From: Wolbachia endosymbiont (group B) of Hofmannophila pseudospretella | Lineage (GTDB): Bacteria > Pseudomonadota > Alphaproteobacteria > Rickettsiales > Anaplasmataceae | Assembly (NCBI RefSeq): GCF_964028515.1 | Contig: NZ_OZ034788.1 | Span: 186,001-250,000, forward strand | DNA: 64,000 nucleotides | Reading direction: 5' to 3' | Part shown: positions 19,173 to 28,286 of the stretch, one piece after another | Layout of the letters: the number at the start of each line of letters is the position of its first letter | Position numbering within the stretch: the first letter of the stretch is position 1 | The notes under the pieces: model-generated | Told to the model about the DNA's origin: nothing | Seen by the model: only the letters and a program-made list of their open reading frames with translations | The model's database searches: none | Program-made: the position numbers and the translations under genes

Positions 19173-20552
19173 TTACTTTTTAAAGAAAGCATCGATGCAC
19201 GCATCCCTAAAGGCTTCATTTATATCAGGATGAGAGTGACAAATTCTGTATATATCCTCTGCTGCTGCACCATATGCCATTGCAACCGCTGCTTCATTGA
19301 TTAGCGTATCAGCGTATGCTCCTATGATATGTACACCGAGTATTGTATCTGCTTTGCTACAAGTCAGAACTTTCACGAATCCCTCAGCATCGTCAGTGAC
19401 TTTTGCTCTACCGTTTGCAGCAAATTGACATTTACCAACTTTATACTTTCGACCAGCACTTTTTAGTTCTTCTTCAGTTTTACCGATTGAAGAAACTGCA
19501 GGGTGGGTGTAAATGACTGACGGTATGATTTCATAATCAACGTGAGGCAATTGCCTTGCTAGTATCTCTGCAACTGTCACCCCTTCTTCCTCAGCTTTGT
19601 GAGCAAGCATTGCTCCGCCAATGACGTCACCAATAGCAAATATTCCTTTTACATTGGTTTCATACCTACTATTGACTTGAATAAAGCCACGACTGTCTTT
19701 TTCTATTTTTTCAAGACCCTCAGAGCATGGTTTGCGTCCTACTGCAACCAATACCTTATCCGCCTCTATAGAGTTTGTTTGATTATCTTTTACAGAGCAA
19801 ACTTTCACACTCAAAGAGTTACTACTTTGTTTTATCTCTTCAACTTTGGTGCTGAGTAAAAATTTTATTCCCTGCTTTTGTAGACTAGAAAGTAAAGACT
19901 TACTTAGTTCGCCATCCATTGCTGCAGCGATTCTATCAAAAAACTCTACTACAGTAACTTCAGAGCCTAGCCTATTCCACACAGAAGACATTTCAAGTCC
20001 TATTGCCCCAGCTCCAATTACAACAAGTTTTTTTGGTACTTCAGTTAAAGACAATGCACCAGTTGATGAAATGATATTTTTCTCATCAATATCAATTCCT
20101 GGTAGAGAACTAACATCAGAACCAGTTGCAATTACTATATTTTTTGCCTTCAGTACCTTACCTTCAACTGAAACTTCAAGGTTGCCTTGATCAAAAGAAG
20201 TAATTTTTCCAAGTCCATTGATGTTAGTAATTTTGTAAAGGTTAAACAGATATTCTATGCCTTTTCCAAGTTCCTGAACTCTAGCGTCTTTATAGCCTAT
20301 CATTTCTCTCAAATCGAGACTTACATCCTTAACTTTTATGCCAAGTTTTGATAGATTATTTTTCGCGTTAGCATACTGATAAGAGGAATGGAGTAATGCT
20401 TTTGATGGTATACACCCAACTCGCAAACACGTGCCACCAAAAATGCTATTTTTGTCTATACAAGCAACTTTGAGTCCAAGTTTTGCAGCAGCAATAGCGC
20501 ATTTGTAACCACCTGGACCACCACCTATAATAATTAAATCATAATCAGTCAT
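19173..20552 (-). CDS. lpdA: Dihydrolipoyl dehydrogenase (E3)
   Basis: FAD flavoprotein shared by the pyruvate and 2-oxoglutarate dehydrogenase complexes; it re-oxidises dihydrolipoamide with NAD+. 459 residues. FAD site DLIIIGGGPGGYKCAIAAA, redox disulfide GGTCLRVGCIPSKALLH, NAD site VVIGAGAIGLEMSSVWNRLG, second FAD block GIFAIGDVIGGAMLAHKAEEE, and C-terminal catalytic His-Glu in CHSHPDINEAFRDAC. The start overlaps the end of the BamB-like gene by 8 bases. Confidence 0.97.
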   Translation of the reverse strand: MTDYDLIIIGGGPGGYKCAIAAAKLGLKVACIDKNSIFGGTCLRVGCIPSKALLHSSYQYANAKNNLSKLGIKVKDVSLDLREMIGYKDARVQELGKGIEYLFNLYKITNINGLGKITSFDQGNLEVSVEGKVLKAKNIVIATGSDVSSLPGIDIDEKNIISSTGALSLTEVPKKLVVIGAGAIGLEMSSVWNRLGSEVTVVEFFDRIAAAMDGELSKSLLSSLQKQGIKFLLSTKVEEIKQSSNSLSVKVCSVKDNQTNSIEADKVLVAVGRKPCSEGLEKIEKDSRGFIQVNSRYETNVKGIFAIGDVIGGAMLAHKAEEEGVTVAEILARQLPHVDYEIIPSVIYTHPAVSSIGKTEEELKSAGRKYKVGKCQFAANGRAKVTDDAEGFVKVLTCSKADTILGVHIIGAYADTLINEAAVAMAYGAAAEDIYRICHSHPDINEAFRDACIDAFFKK

Positions 20553-21654
20553 AAAAAATAAACCTATTTTCTAAAGAATAAACACCATTTCCTTCAGTCG
20601 TTATATACATCTTACCATGGGTAAATACTGGAGCATGAAACACATTACCAGGTATTTTAATTACCCTTCCTGTACTTTCAGATCCAGGAAAAGCAAATAT
20701 TGAACCTTTATTACTTGTTACCCAAAGCGTATGGGCATACATAATTGGAACAAACAATTGCACATTCTCTATAAAATCAGATGTCCAAACTGTTTTTCCA
20801 CTTTGTATGTCGATGCCAATTACCTTATTATTTTTAGTCACCATGAAAATTCTTCCGCCTTCTTTTTGTTTCTCTGCAGGAATAAGAGGGCTATAATATG
20901 ACTCTATGTCTGATACACTTTTTACTTGTAGTGGCTTTGACCATGAGATATTTCCTGATTTTACATCAATGCCGTAAATATAAGAATTACTCGTAGCTAT
21001 TAAGATGTTATCGTGCACTCTAGGTGTAGTAGTTACATCTGTAAGCTGTGTATCCAAAAGGTTGGTAGCCAATTTTTGGCTCCATAATTTTTTACCTTCT
21101 TCATTAAAAGCTATTAACTCACCATTTGAAAATGGTGCTATTATTTTATCATTAGAGATTGCTGGTGAGATGGAATATAAACCTCGAACCTCATTTATAC
21201 CATTTTGATAAGCCCAAATGGGACTGCCATCTTTTATATCAAATGCATGCAGATAGTTATCAATAGTCAATACTAAGAGCTTATTATTTATTACTACTGT
21301 TTTCCCTCTTACCGGAGATCTCAATTCTTTTTCCCATTGAATCTCCCCTGTCTTTACGTCTATTGTGTGTAGAATGTTATTCACTACAAAGAAAACATTT
21401 TTTTTGTAGCTCGATAGACTCATATTACCAATTTTTTTTCTACTTGAGAGGTATAATTTCCAATTTATAACTCTTGGGTTATCGATATCAAAGGAATATA
21501 AGGTACCGTGCTTGTCTGGTAAAATAACGCTATTTTCTGTAAGTATTGGAGCTACATATCCTTGAGATAATTTTTTATCTACTAAACTTATTCGTTCGCT
21601 TGCCATTGTATAGTTACTATACAATAACATTATCATGACAATTATTATTTTCAT
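20545..21654 (-). CDS. BamB-like PQQ-repeat beta-propeller, periplasmic
   Basis: 369 residues beginning with a signal peptide (MKIIIVMIMLLYSNYTMASE). At least six repeats of the beta-propeller pattern follow, each G-x-hydrophobic-x-A/G-hydrophobic-D-x-x-x-G-x-x-x-W. Examples are HTIDVKTGEIQWEKEL, HAFDIKDGSPIWAYQ, YGIDVKSGNISWSKPL and IGIDIQSGKTVWTSDF. This is the plan of BamB, a scaffold of the outer-membrane protein insertion complex. No lipobox Cys follows the signal sequence, unlike E. coli BamB. Translationally coupled to lpdA. Annotated by fold; the BAM role is inferred. Confidence 0.75.
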   Translation of the reverse strand: MKIIIVMIMLLYSNYTMASERISLVDKKLSQGYVAPILTENSVILPDKHGTLYSFDIDNPRVINWKLYLSSRKKIGNMSLSSYKKNVFFVVNNILHTIDVKTGEIQWEKELRSPVRGKTVVINNKLLVLTIDNYLHAFDIKDGSPIWAYQNGINEVRGLYSISPAISNDKIIAPFSNGELIAFNEEGKKLWSQKLATNLLDTQLTDVTTTPRVHDNILIATSNSYIYGIDVKSGNISWSKPLQVKSVSDIESYYSPLIPAEKQKEGGRIFMVTKNNKVIGIDIQSGKTVWTSDFIENVQLFVPIMYAHTLWVTSNKGSIFAFPGSESTGRVIKIPGNVFHAPVFTHGKMYITTEGNGVYSLENRFIFYD

Positions 21655-21977
21655 TATTTAGTGAAAACAAGATTCATTAATATACATACTAGAAACCTAA
21701 ATCACAACGAAAATGTTCTTAATTGTGGATCAAAAGCATTAACGTAATGTCATGCCATTATGTAAAGATGCTCTTACTGTAATAATTTTTATCAAGTATT
21801 GATTAAAACACATTTCGATAGCCCAGACTAACGCTGTCAGTAATACTACCACAATATGAAATGGAAATGGACGCAGCATTTTCAGGATGAAAGATATTGT
21901 TGTAATGTCATTCATTTAAACTATGCATATCAATTTGAAAAATGTACACTGTCTTATGCTATAGTACCTAAAAGTAA
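21655..21977. other. 323-base divergent intergenic region
   Basis: Separates the minus-strand BamB-like gene from the plus-strand oxidase-like gene. TTGAAA (21935-21940) and TATAGT (21960-21965) could be a weak plus-strand promoter with a 19-base spacer, close to the start at 21978. No RNA gene or hairpin stands out. Confidence 0.4.
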
Positions 21978-23270
21978 ATGCTCAACATACAAGATAACAC
22001 TCCACTTTGTAGGCAATGGGTATTCTTGGCAGTATGTGCCCTTGCTTGCTCTGGTTTGCTATCAATAATTGTTATCTTTCTACGATTGCCTTTCATTTCC
22101 TCTCTCATTCCCTCCGCACAATATATTTTTGATAATGCACTGGTGATACATGTGAATTTGTCAATTTTGGTGTGGATGTGCTCTATAATATCTCTGCTCT
22201 TTATTATAAACCTACAAAATACCAGTAAATGGCTCAATTTTTTATGGGCTCTATCAACCCTTTCTATGCTGCTGATGTTTATATCCGCATTTGTTCCAAA
22301 CACTGAAGTTATCAAAAGTAACTATATTCCCGTATTACAAAACAAATTATTTTTACTTGGACTCAGTCTTTTCATTACCAGCATATTGATAAATGCAGCC
22401 CTAGCCTACATATCAAATAAACAAGACTCATATCTTTCAATCGGACAAATTGGCCTGGTCATTATACTTGTGTCATCATTTCTTTGTGTTGTTTTAGCAC
22501 ATAAAAATATGCCTCCAGGTCTATATCACTCAGACAAGAATTTATTTTATGAATATCTCTTTTGGGGAGGCGGACATTTACTGCAGTTTGCTTTTGCTCA
22601 AGCAATGTTTTTAGTTTATTTGACCATACTGAATGCTCGTTATATTAGTCTAAATAAAATTACCATTTTACCACTATTTATAAACACAGTTTTGGCCGTA
22701 GGTGCGCCGTTTATATACTTTATTTATTCGGTAGATAGTGCTGAATTGATACAGTTTTTTACCTGGCATATGAGAATTGCTGGAGCAGTTCTGCCGTGCT
22801 TTTTAACAATATTAGTGTATTGCAACATAAAAACTCTGCTCAATGATAAGGGCAGTTATCTGCTCCACTCGTTTGTATTGTTTATTTATGGAGGTGTACT
22901 TGGAGTGCTAACTATTGAAGGAAATGTTACCATTCCTGCGCATTATCACGGTTCTGTGGTTGGTATTACTATAGCTTTTATGAATTTTGTCTACTGGCTG
23001 TTACCAAAATTGGGCTGTAAAGAAATAAAAAGCTCCATAGTAAGATTACAGATTTATGCATATAGCTTAGGACATTTTCTCCATATTACTGGACTTGTTT
23101 GGCTTGGTGGATATGGAGCTTTAAGAAAAGTTGCAGATTTGCCAAGCATTTCATCAATTTTGGCACGTGCTTGTTTTATTACGGGTGGAGCTATATCAGT
23201 TATTGGTGGAATGTTATTCGTAATAATTGTGATTTTACATCTTCTTAAAGGCAAGGCTCGTACCAACTAA
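21978..23270 (+). CDS. Divergent heme-copper-oxidase subunit I-like membrane protein
   Basis: 430 residues, about 11-12 hydrophobic helices. The His pattern resembles the catalytic subunit of cbb3/NOR-type heme-copper oxidases. H58 (VIHVNLSILVW) sits where the low-spin heme ligand of helix II would be. H200 is in WGGGHLLQFAFAQ, H264 in FTWHMRIAG, and H322/H324 in IPAHYHGSVVGITIAFMNF, the helix X pair. The usual tandem CuB His pair of helix VII is only one His here (H264 followed by Met), and no His-Tyr cross-link motif is seen at helix VI. It may be an oxidase relative with altered chemistry. No partner subunit gene is adjacent. Confidence 0.65.
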   Translation: MLNIQDNTPLCRQWVFLAVCALACSGLLSIIVIFLRLPFISSLIPSAQYIFDNALVIHVNLSILVWMCSIISLLFIINLQNTSKWLNFLWALSTLSMLLMFISAFVPNTEVIKSNYIPVLQNKLFLLGLSLFITSILINAALAYISNKQDSYLSIGQIGLVIILVSSFLCVVLAHKNMPPGLYHSDKNLFYEYLFWGGGHLLQFAFAQAMFLVYLTILNARYISLNKITILPLFINTVLAVGAPFIYFIYSVDSAELIQFFTWHMRIAGAVLPCFLTILVYCNIKTLLNDKGSYLLHSFVLFIYGGVLGVLTIEGNVTIPAHYHGSVVGITIAFMNFVYWLLPKLGCKEIKSSIVRLQIYAYSLGHFLHITGLVWLGGYGALRKVADLPSISSILARACFITGGAISVIGGMLFVIIVILHLLKGKARTN

Positions 23271-23390
23271 CCCACAGAAACAAAACTAAAAATTTTAGTG
23301 TAAAATAATTACTATATTTACTTTGTACTATGGCTCAAACAACCTGCTTCAAATTTGGAAAGGCAGTGAAATGAAAAAAACTATATCAAG

Positions 23391-24044
23391 CTAAACTGAA
23401 TTCTTATTTGCTACTCCTTGTGGTTCTTGTGTTCCATTTACTTGAAAGCTAGGTTTCATTATTAAACCACCAGCTAAGAATGCAGATACTGTTGCTATAA
23501 CAACGATTAACCACATGTCCAATTTTGTTGTATGTTCAAGTGTAATATACACTACTAACCCAATAGCAAGATTAGTACTAGCAGTAGCGATGTATGTTGC
23601 TTTTTCTTTTAGTTGTTTATTTGCTTCATTTTTGACTTCTAATATTTTCTTTTCTTGCTGTGAATGCTGGATTTGAGTATTTAGTTTATTTTTTTCATCT
23701 TCTAACTCTATATTTTCGCTCTGAGCTGTATTCTTTGCATGTTCTAAAGCTCTGTTTAACCGTTCAACCTTATCTTTTTTAGTTTGTAAGTCTTTATTTT
23801 CCTCCTCTAGCTGCTCAAATTTATTTATCTTTTGTTTCATTTCACTTCTCATTTCATTTTTTAGTTCATTTCTTATTTTATCTTTCAATGTAGCTATTGC
23901 CTCTTCTGGGCTTTTTTTACCTTTTAATTCCAGCACGTCCTTAAGCAATTCTGCTAGTTTTATTTTTTCGTTGGAGGGCAGATAGTATGGATCATATAGA
24001 GCATTGACAAGATCTTGTAAATCAGAAAATTTAAAATCAGGCAT
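23391..24044 (-). CDS. Coiled-coil protein with C-terminal membrane pair
   Basis: 217 residues from the ATG at 24044 (MPDFKFSDLQDLV). That start has a GAGG six bases upstream; a TTG four codons earlier is less likely because it would overlap the GAGG. Residues ~60-150 are a charged heptad region (Lys/Glu/Gln/Leu). Two hydrophobic helices (TASTNLAIGLVVYITL and MWLIVVIATVSAFLAGGLI) and a short tail follow. No known domain recognised. The layout matches several Wolbachia accessory proteins. Possible membrane tether; function unknown. Confidence 0.65.
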   Translation of the reverse strand: MPDFKFSDLQDLVNALYDPYYLPSNEKIKLAELLKDVLELKGKKSPEEAIATLKDKIRNELKNEMRSEMKQKINKFEQLEEENKDLQTKKDKVERLNRALEHAKNTAQSENIELEDEKNKLNTQIQHSQQEKKILEVKNEANKQLKEKATYIATASTNLAIGLVVYITLEHTTKLDMWLIVVIATVSAFLAGGLIMKPSFQVNGTQEPQGVANKNSV

Positions 24045-24203
24045 AATAAACCTCAATACTAAAAATTTATTATGTAATACATTTAAAATTATAAGGTCAA
24101 GAAAATTTTGTATTGTAACGAGGCTAAACTAAAAATGGCAGACATTAAAATTGCTGTATTTGCTCAATTGTGCTAACTTAAAGCTTAAAATTGAAAAATA
24201 TTT

Positions 24204-26672
24204 ATGTTAGAAGAAAAATACAGCTTTAGAGAAATTGAAGACAAATACAACATATTATGGGAAGGTAGTAAAGTTTATAAATGGAATGGTGAAAAGGATA
24301 ATACTTTCACTATAGATACACCTCCACCAACGATATCTGGAAAGTTACACATCGGTCACATATTTAGCTATTGCCATACGGATTTTATTGCAAGGTTTCA
24401 GCGTATGCTGGGAAAAGATGTATTTTATCCAATTGGGTTTGATGATAATGGGCTTCCCACTGAAAGGTTAGTTGAGCAAACCTATAAAACCCGTGCAAAA
24501 GAAGTTGGCAGAGAAAAATTTATAGAAATGTGCCATGAAGTTATTGAGAAGTCAAAGCAAGAATTCAAGGAGTTATTTAAATCGGTCGGCATTAGTTATG
24601 ATTGGAGTTTGGAATATCACACGATCAGCAAGGAAGCTGTGGCACTTTCTCAAATGTCATTTGTTGATTTATATAATAAGGGATATGCATACAGGAAAAT
24701 GCAACCTATTCTTTGGGACCCAGTTGATAAAACCGCAATTGCACAAGCGGAAATAGAAGATAAAATTTTTGAATCATCTTTAAATACAATAGTTTTTTCC
24801 ACTGAAGAAAATGAGCAGATTCACATCGCAACTACACGACCTGAGTTGCTTCCAGCATGCGTTGCGGTTTTTTGTCACCCGGAGGATGAACGCTATACTC
24901 AGCTGATTGGTAAGACAGCCATAGTGCCAATGACAGGGGCAAAAGTTCCAATAACAGCTGATGATAAGGTCAAAATAGATAAAGGCACTGGACTTGTTAT
25001 GTGCTGTACATTTGGTGATGAGCTCGACATATATTGGCAGCAAAAGCATAATCTGCCGGTGACAATTATCATTGATCAGGATGGAAGAATGAATCTGCAT
25101 GCAGTGAAATGGATCCCAGTGTTTGACACTGGGATCCATGGGCTAAAGGTCAAAGAAGCAAGAAAGAAAATAATTGAAATCCTAACTGAAAAGGGCCTTT
25201 TGATAGAAAGTACTAACATTTCTCATTCCGTAAAATGTGCAGAAAGATCTGGTGCATCACTTGAAATATTATCTACTTATCAGTGGTTTATCAAGACTTT
25301 AGAACAAAAAGTTCAACTGTTAGATAAAGTGAGAGAATGCAATTGGCATCCAGAATCTATGCGTAAACGCATGGAGGTGTGGATAGAAGGGCTAAATTGG
25401 GATTGGTGCATTTCAAGACAGCGTTATTTTGGTGTGCCATTTCCAATTTGGTATTCAAAACGTAAGGGAGAAGAAGGCAAAATCATTCTAGCTGAAGTAA
25501 AGGATTTACCTGTAGATCCATTAAAAGGTTTGCCGAAAGGCTATAGCAGAGAAGAAGTTACTCCAGATCAAGATGTGATGGATACTTGGGCAACAAGTGC
25601 GATCACTCCTCAACTAAGTGCACTGGCAGTAAACAGTGAGCTCGGTTTACCAAGCCATCGGTATGATAAGATATTTCCTGCAGATCTGCGCAGCCAAAGC
25701 CATGAGATAATAAGAACTTGGGCTTTTTATACGATTTTGAAGGCACATTATCATGCAGATTCACTGCCGTGGAAAAATATCATGATTAGTGGTTGGTGTT
25801 TGGCTGATGATAAAAAAAAGATGAGTAAATCAAAAGGTAACATCATTACTCCTCATGTAATGCTTGAAACCTATGGAGCTGACGTAGTACGCTATTGGGC
25901 AGCAAACTCAAGACTTGGAGTTGACACAGTCTACTCTGAAAATATCTTCAAAATTGGCAAACGACTTGTTACGAAACTTTGGAATGCTAGCAAATTTGTT
26001 TCCATGTTTATGGAAAAACATCAAGCATTGAGCATAAATTCCATCAGTGAGACGATGGATAAGTGGATATTGTCCAAATTATATAAAGTGATAGAAAAAA
26101 CGACGAACAACCTATTACAGTTTGAATACTGCGAAGCTTTGAGCGCAATAGAAGAATTTTTTTGGAAAGATTTTTGTGATAATTACTTAGAGTTAGTTAA
26201 AAAACGTGCATATGGAGATGCATTGGACAGCGAGGCAAACATGAGTGCGAAACAGAGTTTAGCATATGTACTCAATATTATTTTGCGGTTATTTGCACCC
26301 TTTTTGCCATATATTACAGAGGAGATATATCATCAACTGTATAGTTATAACTCCGTGCACAATAAAAGTAATTGGCCTAGCAAGGAAGAATTGATCTATG
26401 ATGAGCATTCTGAGGAAATGGGAGATAATTTTGTGCAGATATTAAACCTCGTGAGAAAAATAAAAGCAGATAATAATGTATCAGTTAAGCACTTGATAAA
26501 AAAATTGACGATAAAAGCAAACGCAGAAGATGATAAGTTAAATCAATCTGCACATGATGATTTGCAGTCAGTTTGCAATGCTGAAGTGATAGAATGGGTT
26601 GAGAGTACAGAAGCAGAGCTTATAACTGAGAATGGAAAATTTACTGTAAGTTTATTGATTGATGTAACTTAG
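24204..26672 (+). CDS. valS: Valine--tRNA ligase with in-frame palindromic insertion
   Basis: Class I synthetase charging tRNA-Val; 822 residues. HIGH motif is HIGHIFSYCH. The CP1 editing domain has TTRPELLPACVAVF and GTGLVMCCTFGDELD. Further core motifs are NWDWCISRQRYFGVPFPIWY and DVMDTWATSAITPQ, and the KMSKS loop is KKKMSKSKGNIITP. It is nearer the shorter, archaeal-like ValRS type known from Rickettsiales than the ~950-residue bacterial type. Residues 302-312 (KWIPVFDTGIH) in the editing domain are encoded by a perfect palindrome of the intergenic-repeat type, inserted without breaking the frame. Confidence 0.96.
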   Translation: MLEEKYSFREIEDKYNILWEGSKVYKWNGEKDNTFTIDTPPPTISGKLHIGHIFSYCHTDFIARFQRMLGKDVFYPIGFDDNGLPTERLVEQTYKTRAKEVGREKFIEMCHEVIEKSKQEFKELFKSVGISYDWSLEYHTISKEAVALSQMSFVDLYNKGYAYRKMQPILWDPVDKTAIAQAEIEDKIFESSLNTIVFSTEENEQIHIATTRPELLPACVAVFCHPEDERYTQLIGKTAIVPMTGAKVPITADDKVKIDKGTGLVMCCTFGDELDIYWQQKHNLPVTIIIDQDGRMNLHAVKWIPVFDTGIHGLKVKEARKKIIEILTEKGLLIESTNISHSVKCAERSGASLEILSTYQWFIKTLEQKVQLLDKVRECNWHPESMRKRMEVWIEGLNWDWCISRQRYFGVPFPIWYSKRKGEEGKIILAEVKDLPVDPLKGLPKGYSREEVTPDQDVMDTWATSAITPQLSALAVNSELGLPSHRYDKIFPADLRSQSHEIIRTWAFYTILKAHYHADSLPWKNIMISGWCLADDKKKMSKSKGNIITPHVMLETYGADVVRYWAANSRLGVDTVYSENIFKIGKRLVTKLWNASKFVSMFMEKHQALSINSISETMDKWILSKLYKVIEKTTNNLLQFEYCEALSAIEEFFWKDFCDNYLELVKKRAYGDALDSEANMSAKQSLAYVLNIILRLFAPFLPYITEEIYHQLYSYNSVHNKSNWPSKEELIYDEHSEEMGDNFVQILNLVRKIKADNNVSVKHLIKKLTIKANAEDDKLNQSAHDDLQSVCNAEVIEWVESTEAELITENGKFTVSLLIDVT
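25109..25139. repeat. Palindromic repeat inserted inside valS
   Basis: Arms 25109-25122 (ATGGATCCCAGTGT) and 25126-25139 (ACACTGGGATCCAT) are perfectly complementary over 14 bases, with a 3-base centre. The same TGGATCCCAGTG/CACTGGGATCCA core recurs in the intergenic repeats of this window, for example near 31921-31946, 32330-32339 and 49009-49020. Confidence 0.9.
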
Positions 26673-26713
26673 CATTCGTATTACTATACTAATTATTTAG
26701 TTGTGAGGTAATA

Positions 26714-27448
26714 ATGTTTGGTAATTCATATGATAATAAAATTGAAGAACAAAAAGATGATTATCATGACTTCATTCAAAGGTTTTTGTTTTTGCTCGGT
26801 AAGATAAAAGAAAAGAATAAATCAATTCACACTGCTGTAGCTAGTTTTCACATATTATCTTTTTTAATAAAATACAATGCCAATTTTAATGAAGATGAAG
26901 TGTATAAAGCCGTTATCCAAGATTTCAATAATGTAAAGGAGGCGAGACTAGAGCTTCAAGATAAGGCTAAAAAAGTATTGAATGGGTATATTGCAAATGG
27001 TGTTGAAACAGTGTCAATATATGGTAGTTGTGCAGAAGTTAAATTGGGAGCTAATAAAAACAAATTCAAAGTCAGTGAGTTTTTGAATAGTAATTTCTGT
27101 CAAGATAATGGAATTTCAGGATTTTCAACTCTGCATAGCAATGGAAAAAATGGAATGCACGGTTTTGTTTCTGAAGAAGGAATAAGGCACTATGTTGTAA
27201 CTGATGGTGCATACGAAATGACTCTGAATTGGTGTGATGAGGACGGAAAAAAGTGCACTATTATAATTAATATTGATGCTAATGGTATAGAACTTATCGA
27301 GCGTAATCGTGTTACTGATGATCAATTGAAAGCAAATAAAGATGTAAAAATAGGTAACTTATTCTTGTATCAAATAAAATTTAGAAATAAGGAGAAAGGC
27401 AATCATAAATCATCTGAGAGCCTGTACGTGATCTCAAAAAAGGGATAG
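26714..27448 (+). pseudogene. 5' fragment of IS5-interrupted coiled-coil gene
   Basis: The native part runs to base 27417; the last ~10 codons and the stop come from the left end of the IS5 element. GAGGTAA lies upstream of the ATG. About 235 native residues: a helical N-terminal half (FIQRFLFLLGKIKEKNKSIH) and a beta-rich half (GYIANGVETVSIYGSCAEVK, TLHSNGKNGMHGF, IRHYVVTDGAYEMTLNWCDE). No known domain recognised. If the IS and one TGA duplicate are removed, the frame joins exactly to the coiled-coil ORF at 28283-29675, giving one 698-residue protein. Confidence 0.8.
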
Positions 27449-27478
27449 AATGAGAGGATAAAGTATATAAAGTAGGAT

Positions 27479-27811
27479 ATGCGAAGTTTATATCCAAGTG
27501 ATATAAGTCGAGAAAAGTTTGAGATTATTGTAGCAGATCTGGAGTCTTGCAGGAAGAGGACAAAGCCAAGAACACTTGATTTATATCATGTATTTTGTGG
27601 AGTGTTATACGTCTTAAAAAGTGGCTGCCAGTGGAGAATGTTACCAAAAGAGTTTCCAAAATGGCGGAATTGTTACGACTATTTTAAGAAGTGGAGTGAA
27701 AAAGCAGATGCAAATAAAGAAAGTGTTCTGGAGCTGGTATTAAAAAAAAATAGTTGGCGTGGTCCGACAAAACAATGGTCGGAAAGAAAAAACCAGCTTC
27801 TGCATAATTGA
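27479..27811 (+). CDS. IS5 transposase, N-terminal frame (orfA)
   Basis: 110 residues of the DUF4096 type found at the N-terminus of IS5/IS1031 transposases (HVFCGVLYVLKSGCQWRMLP, FPKWRNCYDYFKKWSE). The frame passes through a run of nine A (27742-27750). The downstream frame is open from just after that run, so the full transposase is probably made by slippage on the A-tract. Confidence 0.9.
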   Translation: MRSLYPSDISREKFEIIVADLESCRKRTKPRTLDLYHVFCGVLYVLKSGCQWRMLPKEFPKWRNCYDYFKKWSEKADANKESVLELVLKKNSWRGPTKQWSERKNQLLHN

Positions 27812-28271
27812 TGCACAAAGCGTAAAAAATGCAGATACTGCTGAAGAAAAAGGCTATGATGCAGGCAAAAAGGTTTCAGGAATAAAACGCCATATTGCGG
27901 TAGATACACAAGGTTTACCCCACGCAATTTATATAACAACGGCAGAAATAACTGATCGTAGTAGCGCTGTGAGAATGGTTAAAAATGCTAAAGAAAACCT
28001 ATCTGAAGTTAAAAATATACTAGTTGATGCTGGCTACACAGGAGAAAATTTTGCAACACAAATAAAAGCAACTATTGGCGCTACCGTTGAAGTAATAAAG
28101 CGAAACGAATTACACACCTTTGTCGTATTGCCGAAAAGATGGGTTGTTGAGAGATCTTTTGCTTGGTTGCAAAAATGTAGGCGATTGTGGAAAAATTGCG
28201 AGCGGAAACTCAACACTAGCCTGCAAATGGTCGTTCTTGCTTTCGCTGCTTTGCTTCTGAAAAGATTATGA
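27759..28271 (+). CDS. IS5 transposase, catalytic frame (orfB)
   Basis: 170 residues holding the DDE domain: first Asp in CIIDAQSVKNAD, second Asp in ILVDAGYTGENF, Glu in RWVVERSFAWLQKCRRL. The listed GTG start is only the first start codon in the frame. The frame is open from 27744, and translation more likely arrives by a +1 change of frame from orfA at the A-tract. Confidence 0.9.
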   Translation: MVRQNNGRKEKTSFCIIDAQSVKNADTAEEKGYDAGKKVSGIKRHIAVDTQGLPHAIYITTAEITDRSSAVRMVKNAKENLSEVKNILVDAGYTGENFATQIKATIGATVEVIKRNELHTFVVLPKRWVVERSFAWLQKCRRLWKNCERKLNTSLQMVVLAFAALLLKRL

Positions 28272-28286
28272 ACAGGCTCTGAGATT

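Larger units (their letters stand above)
27418..28279 (+). mobile_element. IS5-family element (862 bp) with 3-bp TGA target duplication
   Basis: Ends are imperfect inverted repeats: left GAGCCTGTACGTGATCTC, right (complement) GAGCCTGTTCATAATCTT, 14 of 18 matching. The trinucleotide TGA occurs at 27415-27417 and again at 28280-28282, a target duplication of TNA type as in the IS1031-like IS5 group. Two overlapping transposase frames fill it. Both ends and the target repeat are intact, so the insertion looks recent. Confidence 0.92.

Noticed and set aside
21856..22068. 70-codon frame overlapping the oxidase-like gene start
   Set aside because: It overlaps a well-supported membrane protein in another frame and shows no protein features.
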